Origin: Myxococcota bacterium
GTDB taxonomy: Bacteria; Myxococcota_A; Polyangia; HGW-17
Reading direction: 5' to 3'
DNA: 64,000 nt
Assembly: GCA_018817795.1 (NCBI GenBank)
Contig: JAHITJ010000250.1
Span: 1-64,000 of the forward strand
Within the stretch, counting starts at the first letter, position 1. Each line of letters starts with the position of its first letter. The notes under the pieces were generated by a model. The model did not search any database and was not told the origin of the DNA. It was given only the letters and a program-made list of their open reading frames with translations. Below, one piece after another: positions 20,673 to 30,644 of the stretch. A program made the position numbers and the translations under genes.

Positions 20673-22685
20673 ATGTCCCGCATTCTCGTCACGTCCGCCC
20701 TTCCGTACGCCAACGGCGACATCCACATCGGCCACCTGGTGGAATACCTGATGACCGACATCTACGTGCGCGCCATGAAACTGGCCGGCGAAGACGTGGT
20801 GTACATGTGCGCCTCCGACAGCCACGGCACGCCCATCGAGGTCAACGCCCGCAAGAAGGGCATGACCCCCGAGGAAATGGTCGCCGAGTACAACCGGCGG
20901 CACCTCGAGGACTTCACCGGCTTCGGGATCGAGTTCGACCGCTTCTACACCACCCACTCCGACGAGACGCGCATCCACGCCGAGCGCATCTTCTCGCGCC
21001 TGACCGAGGGTGGCCTGATCTACAAGAAGGACGTCGAGCAGTACTACTGCGAAGAAGACAAGCGCTTCCTGCCGGACCGCTTCGTCAAGGGCACCTGCCC
21101 CCGCTGCGGCGCTGAGGAACAGTACGGCGACTCCTGCGAGAAGTGCGGAGCCACCTACGATCCCACCGACCTGAAGGACTCTTTCTGCGTGCTGTGCCAG
21201 AAGCACCCCACCCGTCGCTCTTCGCTGCACTACTTCGTCGATCTCGAGAAGGCCCGCCCTGAAATCGCAAAGTGGGTGGCCGATGAAAAGCACCTTCATC
21301 CGGAGATGCGCAACTGGCTCGAGGCAAACTTCCTGAAAAACGAACTGCGCCCGTGGGACATCTCCCGGGATGCGCCGTATTTCGGCTTCCGGATCCCGGG
21401 CGAGACCGACAAGTTCTTCTACGTGTGGCTCGACGCGCCGGTGGGGTACATCGGCACGACGCAGAAGTACTGCGACGAAAAGGGGCTCGACTTTGCCGGC
21501 TACTGGGAAAAGGGCGCCGACTGCCGCATCGTGCACGTGATCGGCAAGGACATCACGTATTTCCACACGCTTTTCTGGCCCGCGATGCTGCACACAGGCG
21601 GATACAACCTGCCCGAACGCGTGCAGATCCACGGTTTCCTCACCGTCAACGGCGAGAAGATGAGCAAGAGCCGCGGCACCTCGATCACGGCCCGCACCTA
21701 CCTCAAGCACCTGGATCCGCAGTTTCTGCGGTTCTACTACGCCAGCAAGCTCGGCCCCGGCCCCGACGATCTCGACCTGAACCTCGAGGAGTTCGCCCTG
21801 CGCGTCAACGCCGAGCTGGTCAACAAGATCGCCAACCTCGCCTCCCGCAGCGTGGCACTGCTGTCCAAGCGGCTCGAAGGGAAGACCGGCGAGCCCGATC
21901 CGGCCGCCGCGGAGCTGGCCGCCTCCGCCCTCGAGAAGGTGCCCTCGATCCTGGCCCACTACCGGAACTTCGAGTTCTCCCGCGCGATGCGCGAGATCTG
22001 CGCCATCGCTGAGGTCGCCAACAAGTATCTGCAGGACGCCGAGCCTTTCAAGCTCGTGGGCGCCGAGCCCGAGAAGGCCCGAGCGATCCTTTCCTCGGCG
22101 CTGGCGTTCGTCAAGAGCCTGGCGATCCTGATCGGACCCGTGCTACCGCTGCTCAAGGAGCGCACCGAGAAGATGTTCCAGGCCACCGCGCCGTGGACGT
22201 TTGCCGACGCGGACTTCGCCCTGGCGCCGGCGCAACTGACGCCCTTCGACCGCCTGGTGGACCGCGTGGATCCGGCCGTCGTCGAGGCCATGATCGAGGA
22301 CACGCGTGCCCAGTTCGCACCCCCGCCGGGTCCGGGCGATCGCGTCACGCCGTTCAAGGAGATCATCGAGATTGACGATTTCGGCAAGCTCGACCTGCGC
22401 GTGGCCACCGTGCTCACCGCGATCAAGGTCGAGGGCAGCGACAAGCTCCTGCAGGTCACCGTGGACCTGGGCCGCGAGAAGCGCAACATCTTCGCCGGCC
22501 TGGCCGCGCACATCGATCCGGCGACCCTGGTGGGCCGTCAGGTGGTCGTGCTGGCCAACCTCAAGCCGCGCAAGATGCGCTTCGGCGTCAGTGAGGGCAT
22601 GATCCTGGCCGCCGAGGACATCGACGGAAAACTGTCTGTCCTTGGCCCTGTTACAGAGCTTTTCCCGGGTGCGACGATTTCTTAG
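20673..22685 (+). CDS. metG: Methionine--tRNA ligase with C-terminal tRNA-binding domain
   Basis: ILVTSALPYANGDIHIGHLVEYLMTDI; CPRCGAEEQYGDSCEKCGATY zinc motif; KMSKSRG; C-term FGKLDLRVATVLTAIKVEGSDKLLQVTVDLG. Confidence 0.97.
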   Translation: MSRILVTSALPYANGDIHIGHLVEYLMTDIYVRAMKLAGEDVVYMCASDSHGTPIEVNARKKGMTPEEMVAEYNRRHLEDFTGFGIEFDRFYTTHSDETRIHAERIFSRLTEGGLIYKKDVEQYYCEEDKRFLPDRFVKGTCPRCGAEEQYGDSCEKCGATYDPTDLKDSFCVLCQKHPTRRSSLHYFVDLEKARPEIAKWVADEKHLHPEMRNWLEANFLKNELRPWDISRDAPYFGFRIPGETDKFFYVWLDAPVGYIGTTQKYCDEKGLDFAGYWEKGADCRIVHVIGKDITYFHTLFWPAMLHTGGYNLPERVQIHGFLTVNGEKMSKSRGTSITARTYLKHLDPQFLRFYYASKLGPGPDDLDLNLEEFALRVNAELVNKIANLASRSVALLSKRLEGKTGEPDPAAAELAASALEKVPSILAHYRNFEFSRAMREICAIAEVANKYLQDAEPFKLVGAEPEKARAILSSALAFVKSLAILIGPVLPLLKERTEKMFQATAPWTFADADFALAPAQLTPFDRLVDRVDPAVVEAMIEDTRAQFAPPPGPGDRVTPFKEIIEIDDFGKLDLRVATVLTAIKVEGSDKLLQVTVDLGREKRNIFAGLAAHIDPATLVGRQVVVLANLKPRKMRFGVSEGMILAAEDIDGKLSVLGPVTELFPGATIS

Positions 22686-22696
22686 GATCCCTCATC

Positions 22697-22930
22697 ATGA
22701 CTCCTTTTCCCTGGTTGATCCTTTCATTCCTGCTGAGCCCGCTGGGATACTTCTATGTTGACGCCCGCGGCGTGGACGTGATCTCGCTGACGATCGCATC
22801 CTGCGCGGTCTCGGCCGCCCTCGTGGGCGCCATTTTCTCGCGGATCACGCGGAAGTACAACGGCCCCTCGATCGTGGCCCTCTTCCTCTCGGTGTTCCTG
22901 ATCGCCACCAACGTCTACTTTCTCATGTAG
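22697..22930 (+). CDS. Small hydrophobic membrane protein
   Basis: 77 aa ORF immediately downstream of metG, two to three hydrophobic segments. Confidence 0.6.
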   Translation: MTPFPWLILSFLLSPLGYFYVDARGVDVISLTIASCAVSAALVGAIFSRITRKYNGPSIVALFLSVFLIATNVYFLM

Positions 22931-23013
22931 CCAAGCTCATTCGACGGTGATGAGATCATCCGTCTTCTCCGCTCCCGTCCGTCTTTTCCGTAGTCTCTTC
23001 CTGCTTCACACAC

Positions 23014-24588
23014 TCACTGCGCACGGCCGGTGCGGGCGGGGTTGCCACGGCCGGTGGACCAGAGAATGCAGTCGGTGCCTGCGCCTGGGACGGTCCACAG
23101 TTGCACACCACCCAGACCAGCGCCCAGCGTGTCCTTGAGCGAGATCAGGATGTCGAGCTGGCCGTCGCCGTCGACGTCGCCCACGGTGGGAGGGCTCATG
23201 GAGCCGCGCAGCGCGATGGGGATTCTGTGCAGAAGGGCGCCGCCGGCGCCGAGGATAATCAGGTGTGAACGATCGTCGGCCATCGCATAGGTCGTAAACA
23301 GCACCTCGGGGCTGCCGTCGCCGTTGAGATCGGCGATGACCGCCCCGGAGGCGCCGACGAAGGACGACATCGGGCCGTTGAACTCGTAGGCCCACAATTC
23401 CTGACCGTCGGGCGAGTACGCGCGCATCAGGCCGTCATAGGAGGGCACGACGATCTCCGGACGCTCGTCCCCGGAGAGGTTGCCCACCGCCGGGGCCGGC
23501 GCCACCTGCACGATGTTGTCCTCGTAACCGGTGTACAGGGGGCCACCCGAGCAGATCGGCCACTCGAAGCCAGGCACGCGGGACAGGTCGGCCTCGAGGG
23601 CCCACAGGCAGTTGCCGCGGTTGACATATTCGCCGGCGAGTTCGTGGTCGCTGTAGATCACGATCTCCAGGGCTCCGTCGCCGTCGAGATCCGCAAACAC
23701 CGGCGGGGAATCGGTGAACTCGTCGCGGTCCTCGCCGTCGGGGCCCCAGCCCTGCACCGCCAGCGCCCAGTCATGGAACATCGGCACCTGCGGGACCAGC
23801 TCGTCGGACAACTCCGGGTTGACCGTCAGCGGTACGCCATCCTTGGTGAAGAAGCCGACGATGGCGCAGTCGTAAGTCGCCACGACCTCCAGATCGCCGT
23901 CCCCGGTGATGTCCGCGAGCCCGATGTTCTGGTTGTAGCCGCCGTGGTCGTAGCAGTCCTCGCAGTCGACCTGCGGCCAGCCCGGCAGCACGTTTCCCTG
24001 CAAATCGAAGACGGCCGTGACCGGCGTGGAACCCGTGCGCACCACGGCGATCTCCCAGGTGCCGTCGTGATCCAGGTCTGCTGCCGCGATGGAGCGGATC
24101 TCGTTGTCGGAATCCGGATACGGCGCTGGCCAACCCGGCAGAAGCGTGCCGTCGTGCCGATACACGGCGATGGAATTGCTGTAGGCGATGGCGATCTCCT
24201 GGTGCCCATCGCCGTCGAGATCCGCCACGACCGGGGCCGCATACTGGCGGGCCGATCCGTGGTCGTTGGGACTGGTCGCCTCCTCGCCCACCGGGGCTCG
24301 CCACCGGAGCTCTCCGGCCGCCGTCCACACGTACAGCACGCTGTGACGTCCGGCGATCACCTCGTTTTCGCCGTCGCCGTCGAGATCTGCAAACGCCGGC
24401 GAGCCGAACCAGTTTTCGTCCCAGGAGGCCGGGTAGGTGCGCACCAGCTCCGGCGCTGCGACCGCGCGGACCTCGCCCGAGACCGTGCATGTGGGCGCTG
24501 GCGGCTCCTGTGTGTGTCCCCTGGTCTTGTGCGAAGATGAACAGCCGACACATGCGAGCAGCCACAACATCATCCAGAAGCCTTTCAT
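23014..24588 (-). CDS. FG-GAP/VCBS repeat lipoprotein
   Basis: MKGFWMMLWLLACVGCSSS lipobox; repeated FADLDGDGENEV / VADLDGDGHQEI / IADLNGDGSPEV motifs. Confidence 0.9.
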   Translation of the reverse strand: MKGFWMMLWLLACVGCSSSHKTRGHTQEPPAPTCTVSGEVRAVAAPELVRTYPASWDENWFGSPAFADLDGDGENEVIAGRHSVLYVWTAAGELRWRAPVGEEATSPNDHGSARQYAAPVVADLDGDGHQEIAIAYSNSIAVYRHDGTLLPGWPAPYPDSDNEIRSIAAADLDHDGTWEIAVVRTGSTPVTAVFDLQGNVLPGWPQVDCEDCYDHGGYNQNIGLADITGDGDLEVVATYDCAIVGFFTKDGVPLTVNPELSDELVPQVPMFHDWALAVQGWGPDGEDRDEFTDSPPVFADLDGDGALEIVIYSDHELAGEYVNRGNCLWALEADLSRVPGFEWPICSGGPLYTGYEDNIVQVAPAPAVGNLSGDERPEIVVPSYDGLMRAYSPDGQELWAYEFNGPMSSFVGASGAVIADLNGDGSPEVLFTTYAMADDRSHLIILGAGGALLHRIPIALRGSMSPPTVGDVDGDGQLDILISLKDTLGAGLGGVQLWTVPGAGTDCILWSTGRGNPARTGRAQ

Positions 24589-24706
24589 GACATCCTCCTC
24601 AATTCAGGGTCATTTCAACCCCTGCCAATATACCTCCACCCCCGGTTTTTTACAATTGCCACGCGCCAGCGGGCGGGGCATACTGCGGCGGGAGTGATTA
24701 AAACAC

Positions 24707-25576
24707 ATGCGGATCCGCCTCCATTTCTGGGTGATTTCTTCCCTTCTTGCGATGACCGCCTGCTCCAGGGGCGAGCCGTCGAAGGACCCGGCGCCGGTGA
24801 CCCCTCAGAAGCACCCGGTCAACGTCGAGAAATCTCTCGCCGGTTCCCGGGCCGGTCAGCGGCTGCTGCCCAAGATCAAGCTCAAGCGCGCCGAGACAGC
24901 GCTGCTCGACGGCAAGCACGAGGAGGCGCTGAAACTGTACGAAGAGATGAGCCAGGAGACGTCCCTGACCGCCGAGGCGCGTTCCCAGTTGTTCTCGGGA
25001 CAGGCCGAGGCGCTGTTCCACCTGCGTCGCTTCGATGAGAGCGTCTCCATGTGGGAGCGCGTCATCGCCCTGCGCCCCGATGATCCCTTCGCCCACCAGA
25101 ACCTCGCGCTGGTGCTCGCCGAGAGCGGCAAACTGCGTGAGGCCGTGGCACAACTGGATAAACTGCTGAAGCTTGATCCGGACGTGCTCGCGGCCCGCGT
25201 GGACATGGTGAACTGGTTGAAGAAGCTCGACACACCGCAGGAAAAACTGATCGCCGCGGCACAGGCCTTCGCCACCGCCCGGAGCCACGTCGAGAAGCGG
25301 CTCGATGCCGCCCTGGAGCAACAGCAGAGCGATGAGATCGTGCGCCTGCTGGGTTACCTGATCGAGGTCCCCTCGGAGATCCTGACGCCGGCCCAGGAGG
25401 AGAAGTGCCTGACCCACGCGACCGCCACCGTCCGCGAGAAGGCCGGACTGCTGGCGGTCCGCGGCGACGCCGGCAAGGCACGCATGAAGGAGCTGCTCGC
25501 CAAGGAGGACGACCCCACCGTGCGCATGCTCTGGCAGAAGGCGCTGGCGGGCGACACCGGAGTTTCGGCTCCATGA
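24707..25576 (+). CDS. TPR repeat lipoprotein
   Basis: Lipobox-like SSLLAMTACS; TPR-like GQAEALFHLRRFDESVSMWERVIALRPDDPFAHQNLALVLAESGKLREAVAQL. Confidence 0.82.
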   Translation: MRIRLHFWVISSLLAMTACSRGEPSKDPAPVTPQKHPVNVEKSLAGSRAGQRLLPKIKLKRAETALLDGKHEEALKLYEEMSQETSLTAEARSQLFSGQAEALFHLRRFDESVSMWERVIALRPDDPFAHQNLALVLAESGKLREAVAQLDKLLKLDPDVLAARVDMVNWLKKLDTPQEKLIAAAQAFATARSHVEKRLDAALEQQQSDEIVRLLGYLIEVPSEILTPAQEEKCLTHATATVREKAGLLAVRGDAGKARMKELLAKEDDPTVRMLWQKALAGDTGVSAP

Positions 25577-26319
25577 AACTGGTTGACCTCCAGGGAGTGA
25601 GCCTCAGTTATGGACGGATCCAGGCCCTGGATCGTGTGTCGTTCCAACTGGAGTCCGGAGAGACGCTGGGCCTGCTGGGCGAGAATGGCGCCGGAAAGAC
25701 GACCTGTCTTCGCATCCTGGCCGGCCTGCTGCTGCCCGACCAGGGACGCGTGCGAATCTCAGGCAGGGATCTCTACCCGGAGCCGCAACGGATGGCCCGC
25801 CGCCTCGGGTTCATGCCCACAGGGCTGCCGCCGGATCAGCGCGTGGTCGAGACGCTCGACTTCCGGGCTCGGCTGTGCGGTTTTTCCGGAAGACGCCGTT
25901 CAGCCGAGGTGGAGCGCCTCGTCACCCTCTGCCAGGCCGGGGATTTCGCGCGCCGCTTCAACGGGACGCTGTCGACCGGCATGCGACAGCGGGTGGCCCT
26001 TGCATGGGCATTGTGCGGAGAACCAGATCTCATCCTGCTCGACGAACCCTCGTTCGGACTCGACCCGCGACAACAGATGTCCCTGCGGGAGATCATCGCC
26101 GCCGCCGCGCAGAAAAGCGCCGTGATCGTTTCTTCCCATGGTCTCGACGAGCTCGCACGCATTGCCGGGCGCTTCCTGGTGCTGCACCACGGGCTCGTGC
26201 TGCATGACGGCCCCGCCCCAGGCCCGCTGCTCGAGTTTTTCCTGGACCTGACCGGTGCTGGTTCCCGGGAGGAAGGGACCACGGCTCAAACCGCGGCCAC
26301 CGCCGGTGACGTATCATGA
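25573..26319 (+). CDS. ABC transporter ATP-binding protein (GldA-like)
   Basis: MKLVDLQGVSLSYGRIQALDRVSF; GENGAGKTT Walker A; LSTGMRQRVALAWAL signature; LILLDEPSFGLD Walker B; ATG overlaps preceding stop by 4 nt. Confidence 0.93.
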   Translation: MKLVDLQGVSLSYGRIQALDRVSFQLESGETLGLLGENGAGKTTCLRILAGLLLPDQGRVRISGRDLYPEPQRMARRLGFMPTGLPPDQRVVETLDFRARLCGFSGRRRSAEVERLVTLCQAGDFARRFNGTLSTGMRQRVALAWALCGEPDLILLDEPSFGLDPRQQMSLREIIAAAAQKSAVIVSSHGLDELARIAGRFLVLHHGLVLHDGPAPGPLLEFFLDLTGAGSREEGTTAQTAATAGDVS

Positions 26320-28448
26320 GATATGCCCTCACGCTGGCCTGGCAGGAAATCCGGCACACCTGGAAGACCCCCTCCTTTTACTTCACCGCCGCGCTGTTCC
26401 TTTTCTATCAGGGCATCGTGCTGGCGGTCACGCTCGCCCTTCGTCAGCACCCGCTCTCCCCGCCGGGTCCCCTGCTGGCTCCGTTCTTCGGAGGGCCGTT
26501 CTGGTTCTGGCCGATGCTGATCCTGGTGGTCGTGGAGCTTTCACACAACGCCATCTCCCGTGAGCGCGCACAGAACACGCTCGATGCGTTGCGGGCTTCG
26601 GTGCTCACACCGCACCAGATCGTCCTTGGCAAATACCTCGCGATGCTGGCAACATGGACGCTGCTGTGGGTCGCGACGTTGCCGCTGCTGCTGTTCCTCT
26701 GGATCATCCTTCCGCCGGACGTGACGGTACCGGCGGGCCCCGTTCTCACGGGCTACGCCGGCGTGGTGCTCGTGGGCGGTGCCGGGCTCGCCCTGGGCCT
26801 GTTCTTCTCCTCGCTGACAGCTGACACGCGCCTCTCCGGCATGCTCACGTTCGTGGTGCTGTTTGCCTTCGTCCTGGTCAAGATTATGACCAGCCCTGCG
26901 TTCGGCATCGTGCGGGACCCGAACCTCATGCGCCTGCTCGACGCCTTCAATTTTTTCGACGTGCTCGAGCGTCTCTCGCGGGGCTTTGTTCACCTGCGGG
27001 ATCTGACGCTGCTTTTGACGCTGATTTTCGCCGGAGTAGCGGGCGCGGGCCGGGTGCTCGGCGCGGGCCTGCGCAGGAGAAGCCGCTGGAATGCGGTCGA
27101 CCTGGGTGCATGGACCATGCTCGCGGCGCTGGGCTTTGCGCTGGTGTTCCGCCTGGGCTGGACCTGGGACGTGACCGGCCGGCCCGAGCTCGACCCCCGG
27201 CTTGAGCAGCGCATCCGCGAGACCACCGAACCCGTCACGTTGTACCTGTTCACCGGAAGCCCCTCGGCCGCCGCGCCCTTCTCCCCCGTGCCCGAGCTCG
27301 AGGTGCACCTGGAGCGCGTGTGCCGTAAAAGTCCGCTACTGCGCTGGGAGCGCATCCAGGCAGCCTCTTCGGGGCCTCGCGCATCCGCTTTGGCGGCCCG
27401 CTTCGGACTGAACCTCGCCGCCATGGAAGCCGACTCCACCGGCATCCTCGAGGGCCGCCTGGTTGCTGCCACAGCCGTCCGCCACCACGTGATCCGGCTG
27501 TCCGATCTCTTCGTGATGGACATCCGCGAAGACGGCGTCGTGTTCCATGGCGTGGCGCTGCAGTCTGCCCTCTCCCGAGGGTTGGCGCGCCTGCAGCGTC
27601 CCGACGACGCCTCGTGGTGCTTCACCCGCGGACACCAGGAGCGACAGATCACCGACACCAGCGCCAGCGGCCTGGCCCGGCTCGCGGCCGGACTGCAGTT
27701 TTCCGGCATCTCGACCCGCGAGATCGACCTACTCTCTCCGGTTCCGACCAACTGCCGATTGCTGTTTTCAACTGATCCGCAGACGGACCTGATGTCCGCC
27801 GAGGAGGAGAACCTCGCCACCGCCCTGCGGGAGGGACGCACCGGACTGGTGCTGGCTACCCATGAGTACAATCAACTGCCGGCTTCCTGGAAGCGCCCGT
27901 TTCAGGACTGTCATCTGGGCTTCTCCGACACCGTCGCCGAGGACCCAAGGCAGCAGTTGCGCTCGGGCGAGCCCGGACGGTTCCTTGTGCCCTGGCCCGG
28001 ACGCAACGGACGTCTGCTCCTGACACGGCCCCTGATCATCAGCACCGATCGATCCGCGGTGCCCCTGCTCACCACCTCCGACCGCGCCAGGCACATCGAG
28101 CGTGGCACCGGACGTGTGCTGGAGGAGAAGACCGCCGTGCTGGCTGCCAGATCCGGACCGGACTGCGCCTCGAGGATCCTGCTGCTGGGCTTCTCCGACG
28201 CCTTCTCCAACGACCGTCTGACCATCGGCGGGCAGAGCTCAGACGCATCAATGAACTGGCTGCTGACCCAGTTGCGCTGGGCCGCTGCCGAGCCGCCCGA
28301 CGAGACCATGCCCATCTTCGAGATGGAACATCACAAGCTTGTGCTGCCGCAGAGTCAGGTAGCCAGGATTCAAACGTTCGCCCTGCTGCTGTGGCCGCTG
28401 TTTGCGCTCGCGGTGGGTCTGTGGGTGGCCAGAAGGCGCCGAGCATGA
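26316..28448 (+). CDS. ABC-2 permease fused to GldG-like auxiliary domain
   Basis: N-term multi-TM (MRYALTLAWQEIRHTWKTPSFYFTAALF, ISRERAQNTLDALRASVLTPHQIVLGKYLAML) then soluble GldG-like region and C-terminal TM ALLLWPLFALAVGLWVARRRRA. Confidence 0.8.
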   Translation: MRYALTLAWQEIRHTWKTPSFYFTAALFLFYQGIVLAVTLALRQHPLSPPGPLLAPFFGGPFWFWPMLILVVVELSHNAISRERAQNTLDALRASVLTPHQIVLGKYLAMLATWTLLWVATLPLLLFLWIILPPDVTVPAGPVLTGYAGVVLVGGAGLALGLFFSSLTADTRLSGMLTFVVLFAFVLVKIMTSPAFGIVRDPNLMRLLDAFNFFDVLERLSRGFVHLRDLTLLLTLIFAGVAGAGRVLGAGLRRRSRWNAVDLGAWTMLAALGFALVFRLGWTWDVTGRPELDPRLEQRIRETTEPVTLYLFTGSPSAAAPFSPVPELEVHLERVCRKSPLLRWERIQAASSGPRASALAARFGLNLAAMEADSTGILEGRLVAATAVRHHVIRLSDLFVMDIREDGVVFHGVALQSALSRGLARLQRPDDASWCFTRGHQERQITDTSASGLARLAAGLQFSGISTREIDLLSPVPTNCRLLFSTDPQTDLMSAEEENLATALREGRTGLVLATHEYNQLPASWKRPFQDCHLGFSDTVAEDPRQQLRSGEPGRFLVPWPGRNGRLLLTRPLIISTDRSAVPLLTTSDRARHIERGTGRVLEEKTAVLAARSGPDCASRILLLGFSDAFSNDRLTIGGQSSDASMNWLLTQLRWAAAEPPDETMPIFEMEHHKLVLPQSQVARIQTFALLLWPLFALAVGLWVARRRRA

Positions 28449-30634
28449 GTGAAGAAAAATCGCACCCCCCCGTCGAGGAAGAGATCCTTTCCAAGCCCGC
28501 CGAGGCGGACCTGAGATTGTCTTCGAGCCTGCCGGTACCGCGGGCCCTCACCTGGACCCGCGCGATCCTCTACGGCGCCGTGCTGGTCGTCGGCGCCCTC
28601 TATTTCTTCTGGCGCTCCACATCCCCTTCGGTGCCGCGCAACGTGTTCCGCAACGCCGATCAGATCCGCGCGCTGGAGTGGCCCGACTCCCGCACCAAGC
28701 TGGTCTCCGATAAGGAGAATTGGGTGGTGGAGAACCCCTCATGGGACCGCGCCCCGGCCGATCCCTCACAGGTGCTCACCCTGATGGAGCGGCTCAAGAG
28801 CGCCCGAGGTCTCCCGGTGCGGCGTATTCCTCCTGACTTCCGGCTCGTCGGGCGTCTGGTCGTGACCACCCCTGAGGCCAGCCGCACGCTCGTGTGGCAC
28901 GCCGCTGGCGCCGACGCCATCGTTGAAAGCGGTGACAACCGGTACCTCCTGCCAAACTTCCCTGTGGAGCAACTGTTTCCCGCCGCCGAGAATCTCGTCT
29001 CCCGAAGGGTCCTGTCCATCGATCCTGCCCTGGCCGAGGAGCTCTCCGTCACCGTCGTCACCGCCGACGGTGACAAACGCTACCGCATCCGCCACGATGG
29101 TGACTATTACTACATTCCGGGAACGCATGCGCACCTGCTACACACCAAGACTGTGACCGGACTGTTCCGCGAACTCCAGGACATGACGCTACGCCGCCTC
29201 CTGCCAACCCCCAAGATTCCGCCCGTACACGCCGATTTTTCCTTCTCTCTCGAGGGTGTTCCATGGAAACTTGCCCGCATCGAGGCCTCCTGCCCCGAGG
29301 GGGAGACCGCTGTGGCACGCTTTTCCAGCCGCTGGCTCGCCGGTTGTGTGGCGACAAGGTTGTGGAACCGTCTGACCCCGTCGCTTCCTGAGCTGCTCGA
29401 GGCACGTCTGCTGCCTGCACCCGCCTCAGGCGGCACCTGGGACCGCATCGAGATCCGACATACCGGCTCTGCGGCGATCCGGATCGGGAAGACACCCCAG
29501 GGATGGGCCTTCGATGACGGAAGACTCGCCGACGAACGCGTGTGCTCCGGGACGATCGGGCAGTGGAGCGGTGCCACCGTGCTCGGCCTTGAAACCCTCA
29601 GCCCAACGGACCGCCCGGACACGCAGGTGATCTTCCACCGGGGAGAGCTCTCTTTCTCGGTGCATCTGCTGACCGTGGACGGAGAGACCTTCATCGTGCG
29701 GCAGGGGGAGAAGCGGCGGGCCCGGATTCCGCGGCTGCTGTTCGACCTGATCCGCACGGATCCAGCCTGGTGGGTGGATCGCCGCGTCTTCCCGCACACC
29801 GACATCGTGAAGATTCAGCGCACCGCCGGAGACTTCCGCGAGACATGGGCGCTGGGTCCCGAGGGTGACTGGCGAGTGCTCGAGCCGCTGGATCAGCCCT
29901 ATCCGGCGGGCCTGCAGCGGGAGGTCATCCCCCGGCTGCTCTCCCTGCGCGTCGAGGTGTCCACCCCGGCCGCAACCCCTCCGGTCGTGGCTGAGGTGAT
30001 GCAACCGTCCCCGGCACCGCCCCCGGCACCGGCATTGGCACCCGCACCACCGCCATCCCCGACGCCCGCCACCGCCGTCGATCCCTCCTGGCAGGCACAG
30101 AAACGTCCTGTGCTGTGGACCCTGACACGCAGGGACAACTCGAAGATCCAATTGCTGGTATCGCCCCTCGAGGCCGCCGCCCGCGAAGGAGCCGACGGCG
30201 CAAAGGCCCGCATTCGACTGTCCGCCGATGATGTGAATTTCCTGCTGCGCCCCCACTTTAACCTGCAGCGTCCGGCATGGAATCTTCGGGAGGCCCGCAG
30301 CGCCATGATCCGCTTCCCCGACGGACGCGGCGCCTCCCTGACCTTCCATGATCCACACTGGCTGTGGACCGCACCCGAAGGCAAAAAGATCCTCCCCGAG
30401 GCCAGCGCGGCGGCCTTTTTCCAGCGCATCAGCGACGAGGTCGAGCACGCCACGCCCTGGGATCTGGGGACGATCCCTGACTGTCCGATCCGCCTGATGT
30501 TCAACTCGGACGCCGGCTTGAAGCAGGAATTCTGCCTTGAGGCGCACACCGACTTCCTGTTCCTGTCGCGTGCGGGCGGCTTCGGCCGCGCCGTGCTTCC
30601 GGCGACCTTCCTCGATTCCTTGATGAAGCCATGA
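28445..30634 (+). CDS. DUF4340-like membrane-anchored protein
   Basis: Starts MSEEKSHPPVEEE; single N-terminal TM then FRNADQIRALEWPDSRTKLVSDKENWVVENP, typical of the DUF4340 partner of Gld-like ABC loci; Pro/Ala-rich linker. Confidence 0.75.
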   Translation: MSEEKSHPPVEEEILSKPAEADLRLSSSLPVPRALTWTRAILYGAVLVVGALYFFWRSTSPSVPRNVFRNADQIRALEWPDSRTKLVSDKENWVVENPSWDRAPADPSQVLTLMERLKSARGLPVRRIPPDFRLVGRLVVTTPEASRTLVWHAAGADAIVESGDNRYLLPNFPVEQLFPAAENLVSRRVLSIDPALAEELSVTVVTADGDKRYRIRHDGDYYYIPGTHAHLLHTKTVTGLFRELQDMTLRRLLPTPKIPPVHADFSFSLEGVPWKLARIEASCPEGETAVARFSSRWLAGCVATRLWNRLTPSLPELLEARLLPAPASGGTWDRIEIRHTGSAAIRIGKTPQGWAFDDGRLADERVCSGTIGQWSGATVLGLETLSPTDRPDTQVIFHRGELSFSVHLLTVDGETFIVRQGEKRRARIPRLLFDLIRTDPAWWVDRRVFPHTDIVKIQRTAGDFRETWALGPEGDWRVLEPLDQPYPAGLQREVIPRLLSLRVEVSTPAATPPVVAEVMQPSPAPPPAPALAPAPPPSPTPATAVDPSWQAQKRPVLWTLTRRDNSKIQLLVSPLEAAAREGADGAKARIRLSADDVNFLLRPHFNLQRPAWNLREARSAMIRFPDGRGASLTFHDPHWLWTAPEGKKILPEASAAAFFQRISDEVEHATPWDLGTIPDCPIRLMFNSDAGLKQEFCLEAHTDFLFLSRAGGFGRAVLPATFLDSLMKP

Positions 30635-30644
30635 CCGTCGACGT

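Noticed and set aside
20592-21959. 455-aa minus-strand ORF
   Set aside because: Antisense shadow of metG.
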